From NCBI GenBank assembly GCA_951813065.1, contig CATOTH010000007.1, positions 124,001 through 188,000 on the forward strand: a stretch of DNA of 64,000 bases. The letters run 5' to 3'. Positions 7,552 through 14,097 of this stretch are shown here, in pieces (positions within the stretch are counted from its first letter, which is position 1; every line of letters begins with the position of its first letter). The DNA comes from an uncultured Bryobacterales bacterium. GTDB lineage: Bacteria; Acidobacteriota; Terriglobia; Bryobacterales; UBA6623. Under the pieces are notes generated by a model that was given only the letters and a program-made list of their open reading frames with translations, had not been told where the DNA came from and ran no database searches. The position numbers and the translations under genes were made by a program.

Positions 7552-7770
7552 GTGAGCCGAGCCTTTGACACAGCGATAGAGAAGATGTCGGCGCTCCCGC
7601 CCGAGGAACAGGACCGAATTGCGCAGTGGCTTCTCGGCGAGCTTCAGGATGAGGAACGCTGGACTCAAGCGTTTTCGAGTTCCCAACATGCTCTGAGCAG
7701 GCTCGCCGATGAGGCCCGCGCTGATATTAAAGCTGGCAGAGCGACGCAACTAGATCCCGACAAACTGTGA
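7552..7770 (+). CDS. Antitoxin of a RelE/HigB-like pair
   Basis: A 72-residue acidic helical protein: AFDTAIEKMSALPPEEQDRI, then AQWLLGELQDEERWTQAF, and the ending RATQLDPDKL. This pattern is common in antitoxins that pair with compact ParE/RelE toxins, but no classical DNA-binding fold is visible. GTG 7,552 is preferred because a strong promoter puts the transcript start almost on it; ATG 7,585 is the alternative. The stop overlaps the toxin start by four bases. Confidence 0.7.
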   Translation: MSRAFDTAIEKMSALPPEEQDRIAQWLLGELQDEERWTQAFSSSQHALSRLADEARADIKAGRATQLDPDKL

Positions 7771-8036
7771 AATCGAGTGCAACGCCGCGTTTCTGGGCTG
7801 CCTACCGCAAGTTGCCAACGGATGTTCGGGGGCTCACAAGAAAAGCGTACCGTCTCTTTGCAAGCAATCCCCGGCACCAAAGCCTCCGCTTCAAGAAGGT
7901 GCACGGCGACGAGGCGATCTACTCAGTCCGCGTCGCCCTCGGATACCGTGCGGTTGGTCTCCTCGAGGGTGATGACATTACATGGTTTTGGATCGGAACC
8001 CATGCCGACTACGACCGACTCATCGCAAGACGCTGA
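7767..8036 (+). CDS. RelE/ParE-superfamily toxin
   Basis: An 89-residue toxin whose GTG start overlaps the antitoxin stop (GTGA). Features are RFWAAYRKLPTDVRGLTRKA for the helical hairpin, HQSLRFKKVHGDEAIYSVRV for the first strands, GYRAVGLLEGDDITWFWIG for the core sheet, and HADYDRLI at the end. The WFWIGxHxxYxR ending is typical of a RelE/HigB-like subfamily. No lesion is seen. The exact target, ribosome-bound mRNA or gyrase, cannot be told from sequence. Confidence 0.8.
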   Translation: MKSSATPRFWAAYRKLPTDVRGLTRKAYRLFASNPRHQSLRFKKVHGDEAIYSVRVALGYRAVGLLEGDDITWFWIGTHADYDRLIARR

Positions 8037-8408
8037 CGAAGCTCCAAGGCAGCCCAAAGGGCCGGTAATTGGTTGCAGGCCGGGCGACGGGTGCTATCCG
8101 CTGACGGTTGGCCGACGCAACTCTCGCGCCAGACCGGGAACCCCCTTCACGGGGTCTGTCAGTCGGGTTGCTTCTGTCGGCGTGGCCCGTCATGCGCTCG
8201 GAGGCGAGGACTCAGTTTGGGGGACCGCCGCGGCCGCGGTAGTCGCGCCCATCCACGCAGGCTACTCACCCTCGTCAGTGCCATGCTCCGCGAAAACCGA
8301 CCTGGCAGCCGGAGCCTCTCCGTCGAGGCGCGCGCATGGACCGCCCGCGCCCTTGGAAACCTCTCCGAGGGTTCTGTCAAGGTGGCGTCCGTGGGAGACA
8401 CTGGATCG
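8037..8408. other. Gap upstream of IS6 remnant
   Basis: No gene is supported. GGGTCTGTCAGTCGG near 8,153 and GGTTCTGTCAAGGTGG near 8,370 resemble each other and IS6-type terminal sequence, so the interval may hold a terminal repeat of the truncated element that follows. Confidence 0.35.
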
Positions 8409-8670
8409 GTGAAATCCTTGGGGCGAGGCCACCGCTTTGCACCCGAGATCATCAGTCACGCGGTGTGGCTCTGTCATCGGTTCACCCTCAGCTGCCGGGA
8501 TGTCGAATACCTGCTCGCCTGGCGCGACGTCACCGTGTCCTACGAGGCGACCCGATTGTGGTGTCGTAAATTCGGTTTCACCTTTGCTCGGAACCTGCGC
8601 CGTCGGCATGGCCGGCTGGGCGATGCCTGGCATGTGGATAAGGTCTTCGTCACGATCCGCGGGCAAGTCC
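8409..8670 (+). pseudogene. IS6-family transposase, N-terminal fragment
   Basis: The first part of an IS6-type DDE transposase from GTG 8,409: GHRFAPEIISHAVWLCHRFT, then SCRDVEYLLAWRDVTVSYEA, LWCRKFGFTFARNLRRR and GDAWHVDKVFVTIRG. This covers the helix-turn-helix and the first catalytic aspartate (HVDKVFV). Homology stops after VTIRGQ near 8,667, and the second Asp and the Glu are absent. The sequence passes directly into the region with the strong hairpin at 8,721-8,751. Confidence 0.75.
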
Positions 8671-8720
8671 TCGGGGGACGTACTGCGGTCCAGAAGCTTG
8701 AGCAGGAAGTCGATCTTCTC

Positions 8721-8751
8721 GGCGATCGGCGGGGAGCCTCCGCCGATCGCC
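8721..8751. repeat. Perfect 12-bp hairpin
   Basis: GGCGATCGGCGG at 8,721-8,732 pairs without mismatch with CCGCCGATCGCC at 8,740-8,751 across a seven-base loop (GGAGCCT). No T run follows, so it is not a standard terminator. It lies just past the breakpoint of the IS6 fragment. Confidence 0.7.
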
Positions 8752-9347
8752 GCGGGCGAATCTCTTCGTGGCGCGATTGCCGAAGGAGCGGGTCCCCACC
8801 CTGCCAGCGTAGTCAGCTGCGGGGGCTAACCCGAAGCAAAGGTCACGGGAGCGGCTCTTCCGTGTTCGATTGGGGCAGGATTGTCGGACACAGAGGAAAC
8901 GGCTCTCGGAGGACTCCCCGCCGCCGTGAAAGGGTGTTGGGCTGCATGGGGTAGGCGAGCAACGGAGCTCGCCCCAGTTTCTTCTCAGCAGGTGAAATCG
9001 GGGGACATCGCGGCAGTCGGGACCGGTGGCGACTAAGTACTAGACTCCGACTCCGACCAAGCATCCGATGAGTGACGCATGCCGGCTCGGAAGCCTTGGG
9101 GCGACACCTCGGCGATCCTCCAGGGCCGTCCGGTCTTCCTGTAAGGAAAGATCTCGGGAGCGACCTCCCCGTAAGCATGAGACACCCAGTCCAGCACACC
9201 GACGACGGGGCTCACGGACTCGAAATGCGCCATTGGGGGCAATGGCTGGAGTTTCCAAGGTTTATTTGATGAACAGCTGGTCCGTTTGCTACGTATGAGC
9301 TATCTGGAACGACAACAGGCTTATTTTCAATGAGTTGCACGGATTCG
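8752..9347. other. Gap without assignable gene
   Basis: No gene is supported. A 69-codon minus-strand frame (9,033-9,242, with HAYGEVAPEIFPYRKTGRPW) is unrecognised. GGTTTATTTGATG occurs at 9,259-9,271 and again at 9,347-9,359, the second time at the edge of repeat A. Confidence 0.35.
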
Positions 9348-9523
9348 GTTTATTTGATGGCCATTTGATGATATGCCGTTTAAACAGGACGCGAGATGGG
9401 TACTGATACCAGCAAACGTGGCTTTGAACGGCGGATTTGCAAGGCACTGACCGGCAGACCCTGCGACACCGCGTCGTCCCAACAAGATTCGCGTGTCCAA
9501 GACCCCGTCCCTTCAAAGTTTGG
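9348..9523 (-). repeat. Dispersed degenerate repeat, copy A
   Basis: This segment aligns along its whole length with 11,470-11,639 in the same orientation. Shared anchors are GTTTATT at one end and AAGATTCGCGT at 9,484-9,494, matched at 11,605-11,615. On the minus strand the copies give related peptides (GLPVSALQIRRSKP here, GLPVNAQQIRPKSP in copy B), so they probably descend from one protein-coding end of an unidentified mobile gene. This copy adjoins the IS21-type end at 9,522-9,554. Confidence 0.55.
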
Positions 9524-9554
9524 GTTCCAGTGATTCTGGCAGGCGTTCTCCGGA
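9522..9554 (-). repeat. Putative IS21 right-end repeat, copy 2
   Basis: The inverted partner of 1,498-1,530, 27 of 33 bases identical. It lies 48 bases beyond the stop of the istB fragment at 9,603, the same arrangement as the first copy. Confidence 0.55.
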
Positions 9555-9602
9555 ATTCTGGCACATCCCGAGAACAGTCCGGAGAGTGGCTGGGAAGGCG
9601 TT

Positions 9603-9735
9603 TCATGAGGCAGTCTCCTGGTCCGACAGGCCCGGCACTGGGTCGAGGTGGCGGGTGCGCATGGAGGGCCCTTCGAGCGTGACAATGCGTCCGCGCTCAA
9701 GGATGCCGTCGAGGATGGCTTCGGCGAGATCGGGA
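9603..9735 (-). pseudogene. istB: IstB C-terminal fragment fused to an integrase remnant
   Basis: The last 44 codons of an istB gene: PDLAEAILDGILERGRIVTL, then EGPSMRTRH and the ending SDQETAS. It is nearly the same as the end of the istB fragment at 1,068-1,448. It is joined in frame to the preceding integrase sequence at HGFRSSFRD|PDLAEA near 9,735. The joint open frame (9,603-9,806) is an accident of recombination and has no expected function. Confidence 0.75.
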
Positions 9736-10095
9736 TCGCGGAATGACGACCGGAATCCATGCGGGACCGCTTGGATGCCTTGCTCCCGAATGAGCTTTGA
9801 GAGCATCTGACAGCGGCATACCGGTAATGGAGGGAAAGATCAGCCCCTCACCGTGCGAGAGTTGGCGCGCCTGGTCCAGCACGGCCAACGCTCGCGGAGC
9901 CAGCGGCACCTTGTGCTCACGCCGTGTCTTCGATCGATCCGCAGGCATGGTCCAGACCCTGGACTCCAGGTCGACTTCCCGCCACTCCGACAGCCGGACC
10001 TCTCCGGCCCTGCACGCCGTCAAGACCAGGAACTCCAAGGCAGCTTTGGTTCCCGGCCAGGCCCGGCTGTTCCGCGCTGTCTCGATCGCAGCCAT
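9736..10095 (-). pseudogene. P4-type tyrosine integrase, internal fragment
   Basis: The catalytic core of a P4-like integrase. LEFLVLTACRAGEVRLSEW carries the first catalytic Arg, then VWTMPADRSKTRREHKVPL the Lys region, GEGLIFPSITGMPLS, and after a frameshift near 9,806 LSKLIREQGIQAVPHGFRS with the H-x-x-R pair. The end with the nucleophilic Tyr has been replaced by istB sequence. The N-terminus is cut off at 10,095, where the AT-rich control region of the mazEF-like operon starts. It could be the old integrase of the element that brought the toxin-antitoxin genes. Confidence 0.75.
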
Positions 10096-10107
10096 TTCGA
10101 CACTTAG

Positions 10108-10143
10108 TGAATATAGTATTCTGATATTAAGTATCGATATTCA
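10108..10143. promoter_or_regulatory. AT-rich inverted repeat before the mazEF-like operon
   Basis: TGAATAT at 10,108-10,114 is inverted as ATATTCA at 10,137-10,143, inside an AT-rich patch that stands out from its G+C-rich surroundings. It ends 10 bases before the antitoxin ATG. I infer promoter and operator functions; no -35/-10 pair is clear. Confidence 0.45.
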
Positions 10144-10153
10144 TCAGGTATTC

Positions 10154-10390
10154 ATGCCACTGATCTCCCTAAAGCTCCCTGAGCACTTGTTGACCACGTC
10201 CAATGAGTGCGCCGCAGATCTGCAACTGTCGCGTGCCGAGTACATTCGTCAGGCGGTGGAGCGCATGAACCGTTACACGCGAGCCCGCCTACGTGCAGAT
10301 CGGCTTCAGGCCGTCTCTCGTCGAGTCCGACGGGAGAGCATGCGGATCAACGCCGAATTCGACGCCCTTGAAGGGAGCGTCGATGGTTGA
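10154..10390 (+). CDS. RHH antitoxin of a MazEF/PemIK-like module
   Basis: A 78-residue protein. MPLISLKLPEHLLTTSNECA and QLSRAEYIRQAVERMNRYT form a ribbon-helix-helix domain, followed by a long basic helix (RLRADRLQAVSRRVRRESMR) and an acidic tail that should contact the toxin. ATG 10,154 has only a weak ribosome site (AGG). The last eight bases overlap the toxin start, so the two are translated together. Both are intact. Confidence 0.8.
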   Translation: MPLISLKLPEHLLTTSNECAADLQLSRAEYIRQAVERMNRYTRARLRADRLQAVSRRVRRESMRINAEFDALEGSVDG

Positions 10391-10733
10391 GCGCGGTGAG
10401 GTGTGGATTGCGGATCTGAATCCGAGAAGGGGAACCGAGCCGGGAAAGACCCGTCCCGTACTGATTGTCCAGGCGCAGGCGTTGCTCGACGCCGGACATC
10501 CGTCGACCCTTGTGGCCCCACTCACGACGCGCGTGGTAGCGGATGCCGAGCCGCTCCGGGTCAGAATCCCCGCCGCAGGAGATCTGCAACGCGATTCGGA
10601 CGCGTTGATCGACCAGGTGCGTGCCATTGACAACCGTCGACTCGTCCAAGGGCCGCTCACTCAAGTGGGACGGCACCAGATGACCAGAGTGGGAGGGGCC
10701 CTGCTTGAGGTCCTCGATCTGGCCGGGGACTAA
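10383..10733 (+). CDS. mazF: MazF/PemK-family endoribonuclease toxin
   Basis: A 116-residue MazF-fold toxin. MVERGEVWIADLNPRRGTEP is the signature N-terminus, with GKTRPVLIVQAQ supplying the conserved Arg-Pro, then STLVAPLTTRV with the catalytic Thr region, and LIDQVRAIDNRRL. These enzymes cleave RNA at short sequences. The ATG at 10,383 overlaps the antitoxin stop; in-frame starts further upstream (10,293) would only add antisense-like residues. No lesion is seen. Confidence 0.9.
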   Translation: MVERGEVWIADLNPRRGTEPGKTRPVLIVQAQALLDAGHPSTLVAPLTTRVVADAEPLRVRIPAAGDLQRDSDALIDQVRAIDNRRLVQGPLTQVGRHQMTRVGGALLEVLDLAGD

Positions 10734-11315
10734 ACGGCGGGAACCGGTGCCGAGGGGCCCGGACCCGGCGGATGGGATGCTGAAGTTCGGCGGCTTCCCG
10801 TGCATCACCAGGTCCATCCAGAACAGGTCAGCAGCGACCGCCGTCGCGAACCCGGTGCCGATAGAGAGATAGACCTCCCACGATGGCGGCGGTCGATCCT
10901 TCGCCACTCGTTGGCCATCCCGAACGCTTGCCAGATGGCACCTGGCCACAGTTACGATAGCCGCCGGGTCGGACTCTGTACAGCAGTTCTGGCCGGACAA
11001 ACCCCGGAATCGCTCCAACCGATCACGACCTACTGTGTGATCTCGCTAGAAACTGGCGCGTCGAACCTCGACGACAGCCGAGTGGTGTCGGAGTTGAGCG
11101 GCTAGGTCACCAGCGTGCTCGAGCCTCCGGACGAAATGATCACCGCTCAGGACGGGTTGGGGTTGCTGGGGACTGGTTCGACCGCACCGACGTGCGGCAC
11201 TGCGGATACGCTCATGAGTTGACCGGACGACGACGACCGCCCTCGAAGGGGAAATGCGAACGACGCCAGCCTCAAGTCACACTTGTTGAACGACACGGCT
11301 AGTACTGAATTTCAT
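10734..11315. other. Gap after the mazEF-like operon
   Basis: I find no supported gene. A minus-strand frame contains VYLSIGTGFATAVAADLFWM near 10,800-10,880, which could be a membrane segment, but it has no start signal or family motif. Confidence 0.35.
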
Positions 11316-11469
11316 CTAGAGTGTCGGAATTAGGCTGTTCAGCTTGATCCGTCCATCCTCCGTCCTGAACTGCCAGTTGATCTCGATCCATCGCTGGTTT
11401 CGATCAGTGGCCCAAACTGCAATCTCGTCGCACATCTGCCACAGGCTCGGAAAGCGGTGGTCGAGGCGA
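11316..11469 (-). pseudogene. IS630-family transposase, C-terminal fragment
   Basis: The last 50 codons of an IS630-type DDE transposase: DEIAVWATDRNQRWIEINWQ, then FRTEDGRIKLNSLIP before the stop at 11,316-11,318. IS630 proteins end with W-xRN-x-x-x-x-x-x-W-x-F-x-T-x-DARIKLKRLYP, which fits well. The catalytic domain is missing, and the fragment adjoins repeat B. Confidence 0.7.
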
Positions 11470-11639
11470 GTTTATTCTACGGGCACTTGATGGGATGCCT
11501 TGTGATCAGGATGCGAGACGAATACTCCTCCCAGCGAGGCCGGGCTCTTGGGGCGGATCTGCTGTGCATTGACAGGCAGCCCCAGTGCCACCGCGTCGAC
11601 CCGGAAGATTCGCGTAACCAAGCTCCCATCCCTTCGGAC
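11470..11639 (-). repeat. Dispersed degenerate repeat, copy B
   Basis: The second copy of the sequence at 9,348-9,523. On the minus strand it is the end of a 140-codon open frame (11,472-11,894) with IELQSLVGIRLRLEANGKEL, then VTRIFRVDAVALGLPV, which looks strand-rich but is unrecognised. Since copy A has kept the related peptide, the frame was probably once coding. Confidence 0.5.
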
Positions 11640-12150
11640 AGGGCGAGTTGCGTCTGTGGCTAGCCGAATGGCTACGACGTCGAATACACCCTTGACTTGG
11701 CACAACTCCTTGCCATTTGCTTCCAGCCTCAGCCGGATGCCTACGAGGGACTGCAACTCGATCCGCGTACCGTTCCGCGAGCAGCCGATCCCCCTTGTGG
11801 CCGTCGCGCGCCACACGATCCGCGCCAATCGGCCGCACGGGGGACTGATCCCATGGAGGGTCGTAGCGCTCCATGGTTTGCCGCTGCCGGGCATTGCAAG
11901 CCTGCGGAGAGCTACACGGAAGCGAAGTGCTAAGGCAGAGGTCCGCAGAGCCTTGGATCTTGGGGCGAGTAGGAGGTTATCCGGGAGATAGTGGCAGCGG
12001 TGTCGGCGTATCCCAACACGTCGTGCGGACCGTCACCGAGAACAGCTGGACGCTACAGTTCAACAGCCAATGCTTCGAATGCGACTGAAGGCTGGCCCGG
12101 TCGCGGCACCGTGAGAGTCAGGCAGTCATATAGCGCATGATGTAGTCAAG
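11640..12150. other. Gap, mostly unassigned
   Basis: The left part is covered by the minus-strand frame described with repeat B. The rest, about 11,900-12,150, shows no coding signal or family resemblance. Confidence 0.35.
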
Positions 12151-12390
12151 CTGAGAACGACCCTAGAGATTGATGAATCCGTGCTGCAGCGCCTGCGAGA
12201 AGAGGCCGGACGGCGGCAGACCACAATGTCAGCCCTTGTAGCGGCGATGCTCCGGCTCGGACTGGCAATGCCTGAGGCAACCGGAACTGCCCTGAATCCC
12301 CTGCCCCCGCTTCCTACCTGGCGAAGCGGAGGTTTCCGAGTCGACATCGCCGACCGCGAGGCACTCCATGAGGTGCTGGACGAAACGTGA
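12151..12390 (+). CDS. vapB: VapB-like antitoxin with probable CTG start
   Basis: A 79-residue VapB-type antitoxin: LRTTLEIDESVLQRLREEAG, then RRQTTMSALVAAMLRLGL and the toxin-binding tail PLPTWRSGGFRVDIADREAL. VapB proteins usually start MRTTLxID, so the initiator is expected at 12,151, where the codon is CTG. No ATG or GTG lies between the upstream stop and GTG 12,181, and starting there would delete the DNA-binding strand. Either CTG is used or the start codon has mutated. The tail overlaps nothing; the toxin starts at the next base. Confidence 0.65.
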   Translation: MRTTLEIDESVLQRLREEAGRRQTTMSALVAAMLRLGLAMPEATGTALNPLPPLPTWRSGGFRVDIADREALHEVLDET

Positions 12391-12498
12391 GTGCTGCTCT
12401 TGGATACCGAGGTGCTCGTCTATGCCGGCGACCAGGATTCGCCGTTCCACGACGTCTGCCGCATTTCGGTGTCGCGGGCTCGCAGGACTGGATCGTAA
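12391..12498 (+). pseudogene. vapC: VapC PIN toxin, truncated to 35 codons
   Basis: GTG 12,391 begins LLLDTEVLVYAGDQDSPFHD, the first strand and helix of a VapC PIN ribonuclease with its first catalytic Asp. The usual Asn after DT is Glu here. The frame departs from the family after VCRISVSRARR and stops at 12,496-12,498. The other acidic residues are missing and no continuation is found downstream, so the toxin is dead. Confidence 0.75.
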
Positions 12499-12692
12499 TC
12501 GTTCATAACTTGAAGCATCTGTTACGAATTCCTCAGGACGACTACGTACGCGAACGCACCAGTATCACTGTGGTCCTTACTATCGGCTATAGCCCATATT
12601 GAAGCATGCATCCGTCTTGGAGCTCGACCGATAGACCGTCTGTAGACTGGTACTCCGATCCAATCAACCCAAGGAGCTAGTCACCGGCAAGT
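12499..12692. other. Short gap before the Mod remnant
   Basis: No gene is supported in this interval, which lies between the vapC stub and the methyltransferase remnant. Confidence 0.35.
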
Positions 12693-13235
12693 TTGGATTA
12701 CAGACTCGGACAACAGAGAAACATCTGCAAACTCAGCGAGGAACGCCTCTGTCGAGCCGCAAGATCGATCAAGGAAGAGAATCCAATGTGCACCGCCGAT
12801 CTCGGCTTTCGGACCTTCAAGCTCGTCACCTCCAACACCCTTACCCGGCAGCCCGACCGGAAGTACTTGGTGGGAGCACTGCTGGAGACCATCAACCACT
12901 TCGAGTCGGACCAGCCCAAAGAGGACATGCCCTACGTGCTACTGCTGAAGCTGGGCTCGAACATCTGCGTTCGAGTCGGGGCCCAGACCATCACCACAGG
13001 CAAATCTGAGCAGTCTGATGGTAGCGGTACGTCAATTGCCGCTTCGACGTGACCATTTCGCTAGAAGAAGTCGAGCCCCTAGCACAAGGCATCGCCAAGT
13101 GGGCATGCCGAACTGGCACCAGTCGTCGTCGCCGTATCTGTTACGTGTGATAGCGCATTCGAGGATGATGTCTCCAAGATCAACCTCGCGGCTATGCTGG
13201 AGCCACCTGCGCTGAGGACTGTTCTTCATTTGTGA
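12693..13235 (+). pseudogene. Type III restriction-modification Mod methyltransferase, C-terminal remnant
   Basis: Pieces in shifted frames match the end of a type III Mod (adenine methyltransferase): ERLCRAARSIKEENPM, DLGFRTFKLVTSNT, LLKLGSNICVRV, then after a shift near 13,030 FDVTISLEEVEPLAQGIAKW, and after another SAFEDDVSKINLAAMLEPPA ending RTVLHL. Mod proteins end with GDLGFRVFKLDxSN, LLLKLGxxLCVPIE, DEVExLA and SAFxxDxxKxNLxxxL in this order. The catalytic DPPY region and the res subunit are absent. The gene is long decayed. Confidence 0.7.
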
Positions 13236-13390
13236 CCTAATGAATGGTCCCGATTTGGTCTCAAGCTACATAAGTGATGCAGATAACCAACTTAGAATCA
13301 ACCACATAGGCCTAGACCCAAGAAGGTCTGCAAACCCTTCTTGCGTGAATTGGAGTCCGACCTCGGGAAATGCCCCAATGTTGGTGGTGG

Positions 13391-13756
13391 CTAGCGGGGA
13401 GGTGGCGTGTCCCGATGACTGGTCCGCCAGCTCCAACTGAAACTGCCAAGTGCGTCGTGCAGAGAATCCGGGTCCGACCAGTTACTCACCGTCCAAAGCG
13501 CTAGCGAATCGACATCCTTTACGAACAGACGCGTGCCCGATATGGCTGGCTGGGCCCAAGTGGCGCTATCTGCTACCAAATAGCGTCCCACCTCATCAAA
13601 CTTTGGTCCGTTGCTCTCCGCGACGACCAGCCCCGCATCGTCGTTGAGGTGAATGAGCAGATTGCCAGCTTTGACCACAGCTGTGTTCAGTGCGGCGCTT
13701 GGAGGACAGAGCCACAGGACGCCACCGGTTCTTGCATCCGAGGCGATGGACTCCAA
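13391..13756 (-). pseudogene. PQQ-like beta-propeller protein, C-terminal fragment
   Basis: About 120 codons of a secreted propeller protein: TGGVLWLC, VVKAGNLLIHLNDDAGLVVA, YLVADSATWAQPAISG and LFVKDVDSLALWTV. These are the strand repeats of the PQQ/BamB-like family, where a final blade ends in ATWAxPxxxGxxxxVKDxxxLALW. No signal sequence or earlier blades are in frame. A possible continuation upstream (FVAGDFLIVLTEV near 13,800) is in another frame, suggesting the gene is broken. Confidence 0.55.
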
Positions 13757-14097
13757 CAGCAGCCACGGCTCGGCGGCGGGTTAACCTCCGTCAACACGAT
13801 GAGGAAGTCTCCAGCCACAAATGCCAAGAAGGTTTTGCAGAACCTCCTCGGCACAACTACTGGCGGAGGGGTTTCTTGCTCACCTACAAAGGCCCCTGTC
13901 AGGCGCCAAGGTCAGTGGCCCTGGAAGACGGAAGCCGAGCAGTTCGAGGCACGTCGGGACGATAATACGTCATGGTTCAACGGATCGGTTGTAACCGACA
14001 GCTATCGGCAGTTGGCTCTAGCTATTGTGCTTCGCACGATCAGCCGCTTCCTGACAGGGCTGGCTTCCCTGGCCTCGGTGGCGCCAGCTGCCGGAGG
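13757..14097. other. Gap at the edge of the accessory island
   Basis: No intact gene. The minus strand may hold the decayed front of the propeller gene. From 14,098 on, coding is dense and regular, so the accessory island ends about here. Confidence 0.4.

Noticed and set aside
9033-9258. Small minus-strand coding genes
   Set aside because: Two overlapping frames of about 70 codons show no family motif and have no ribosome site.
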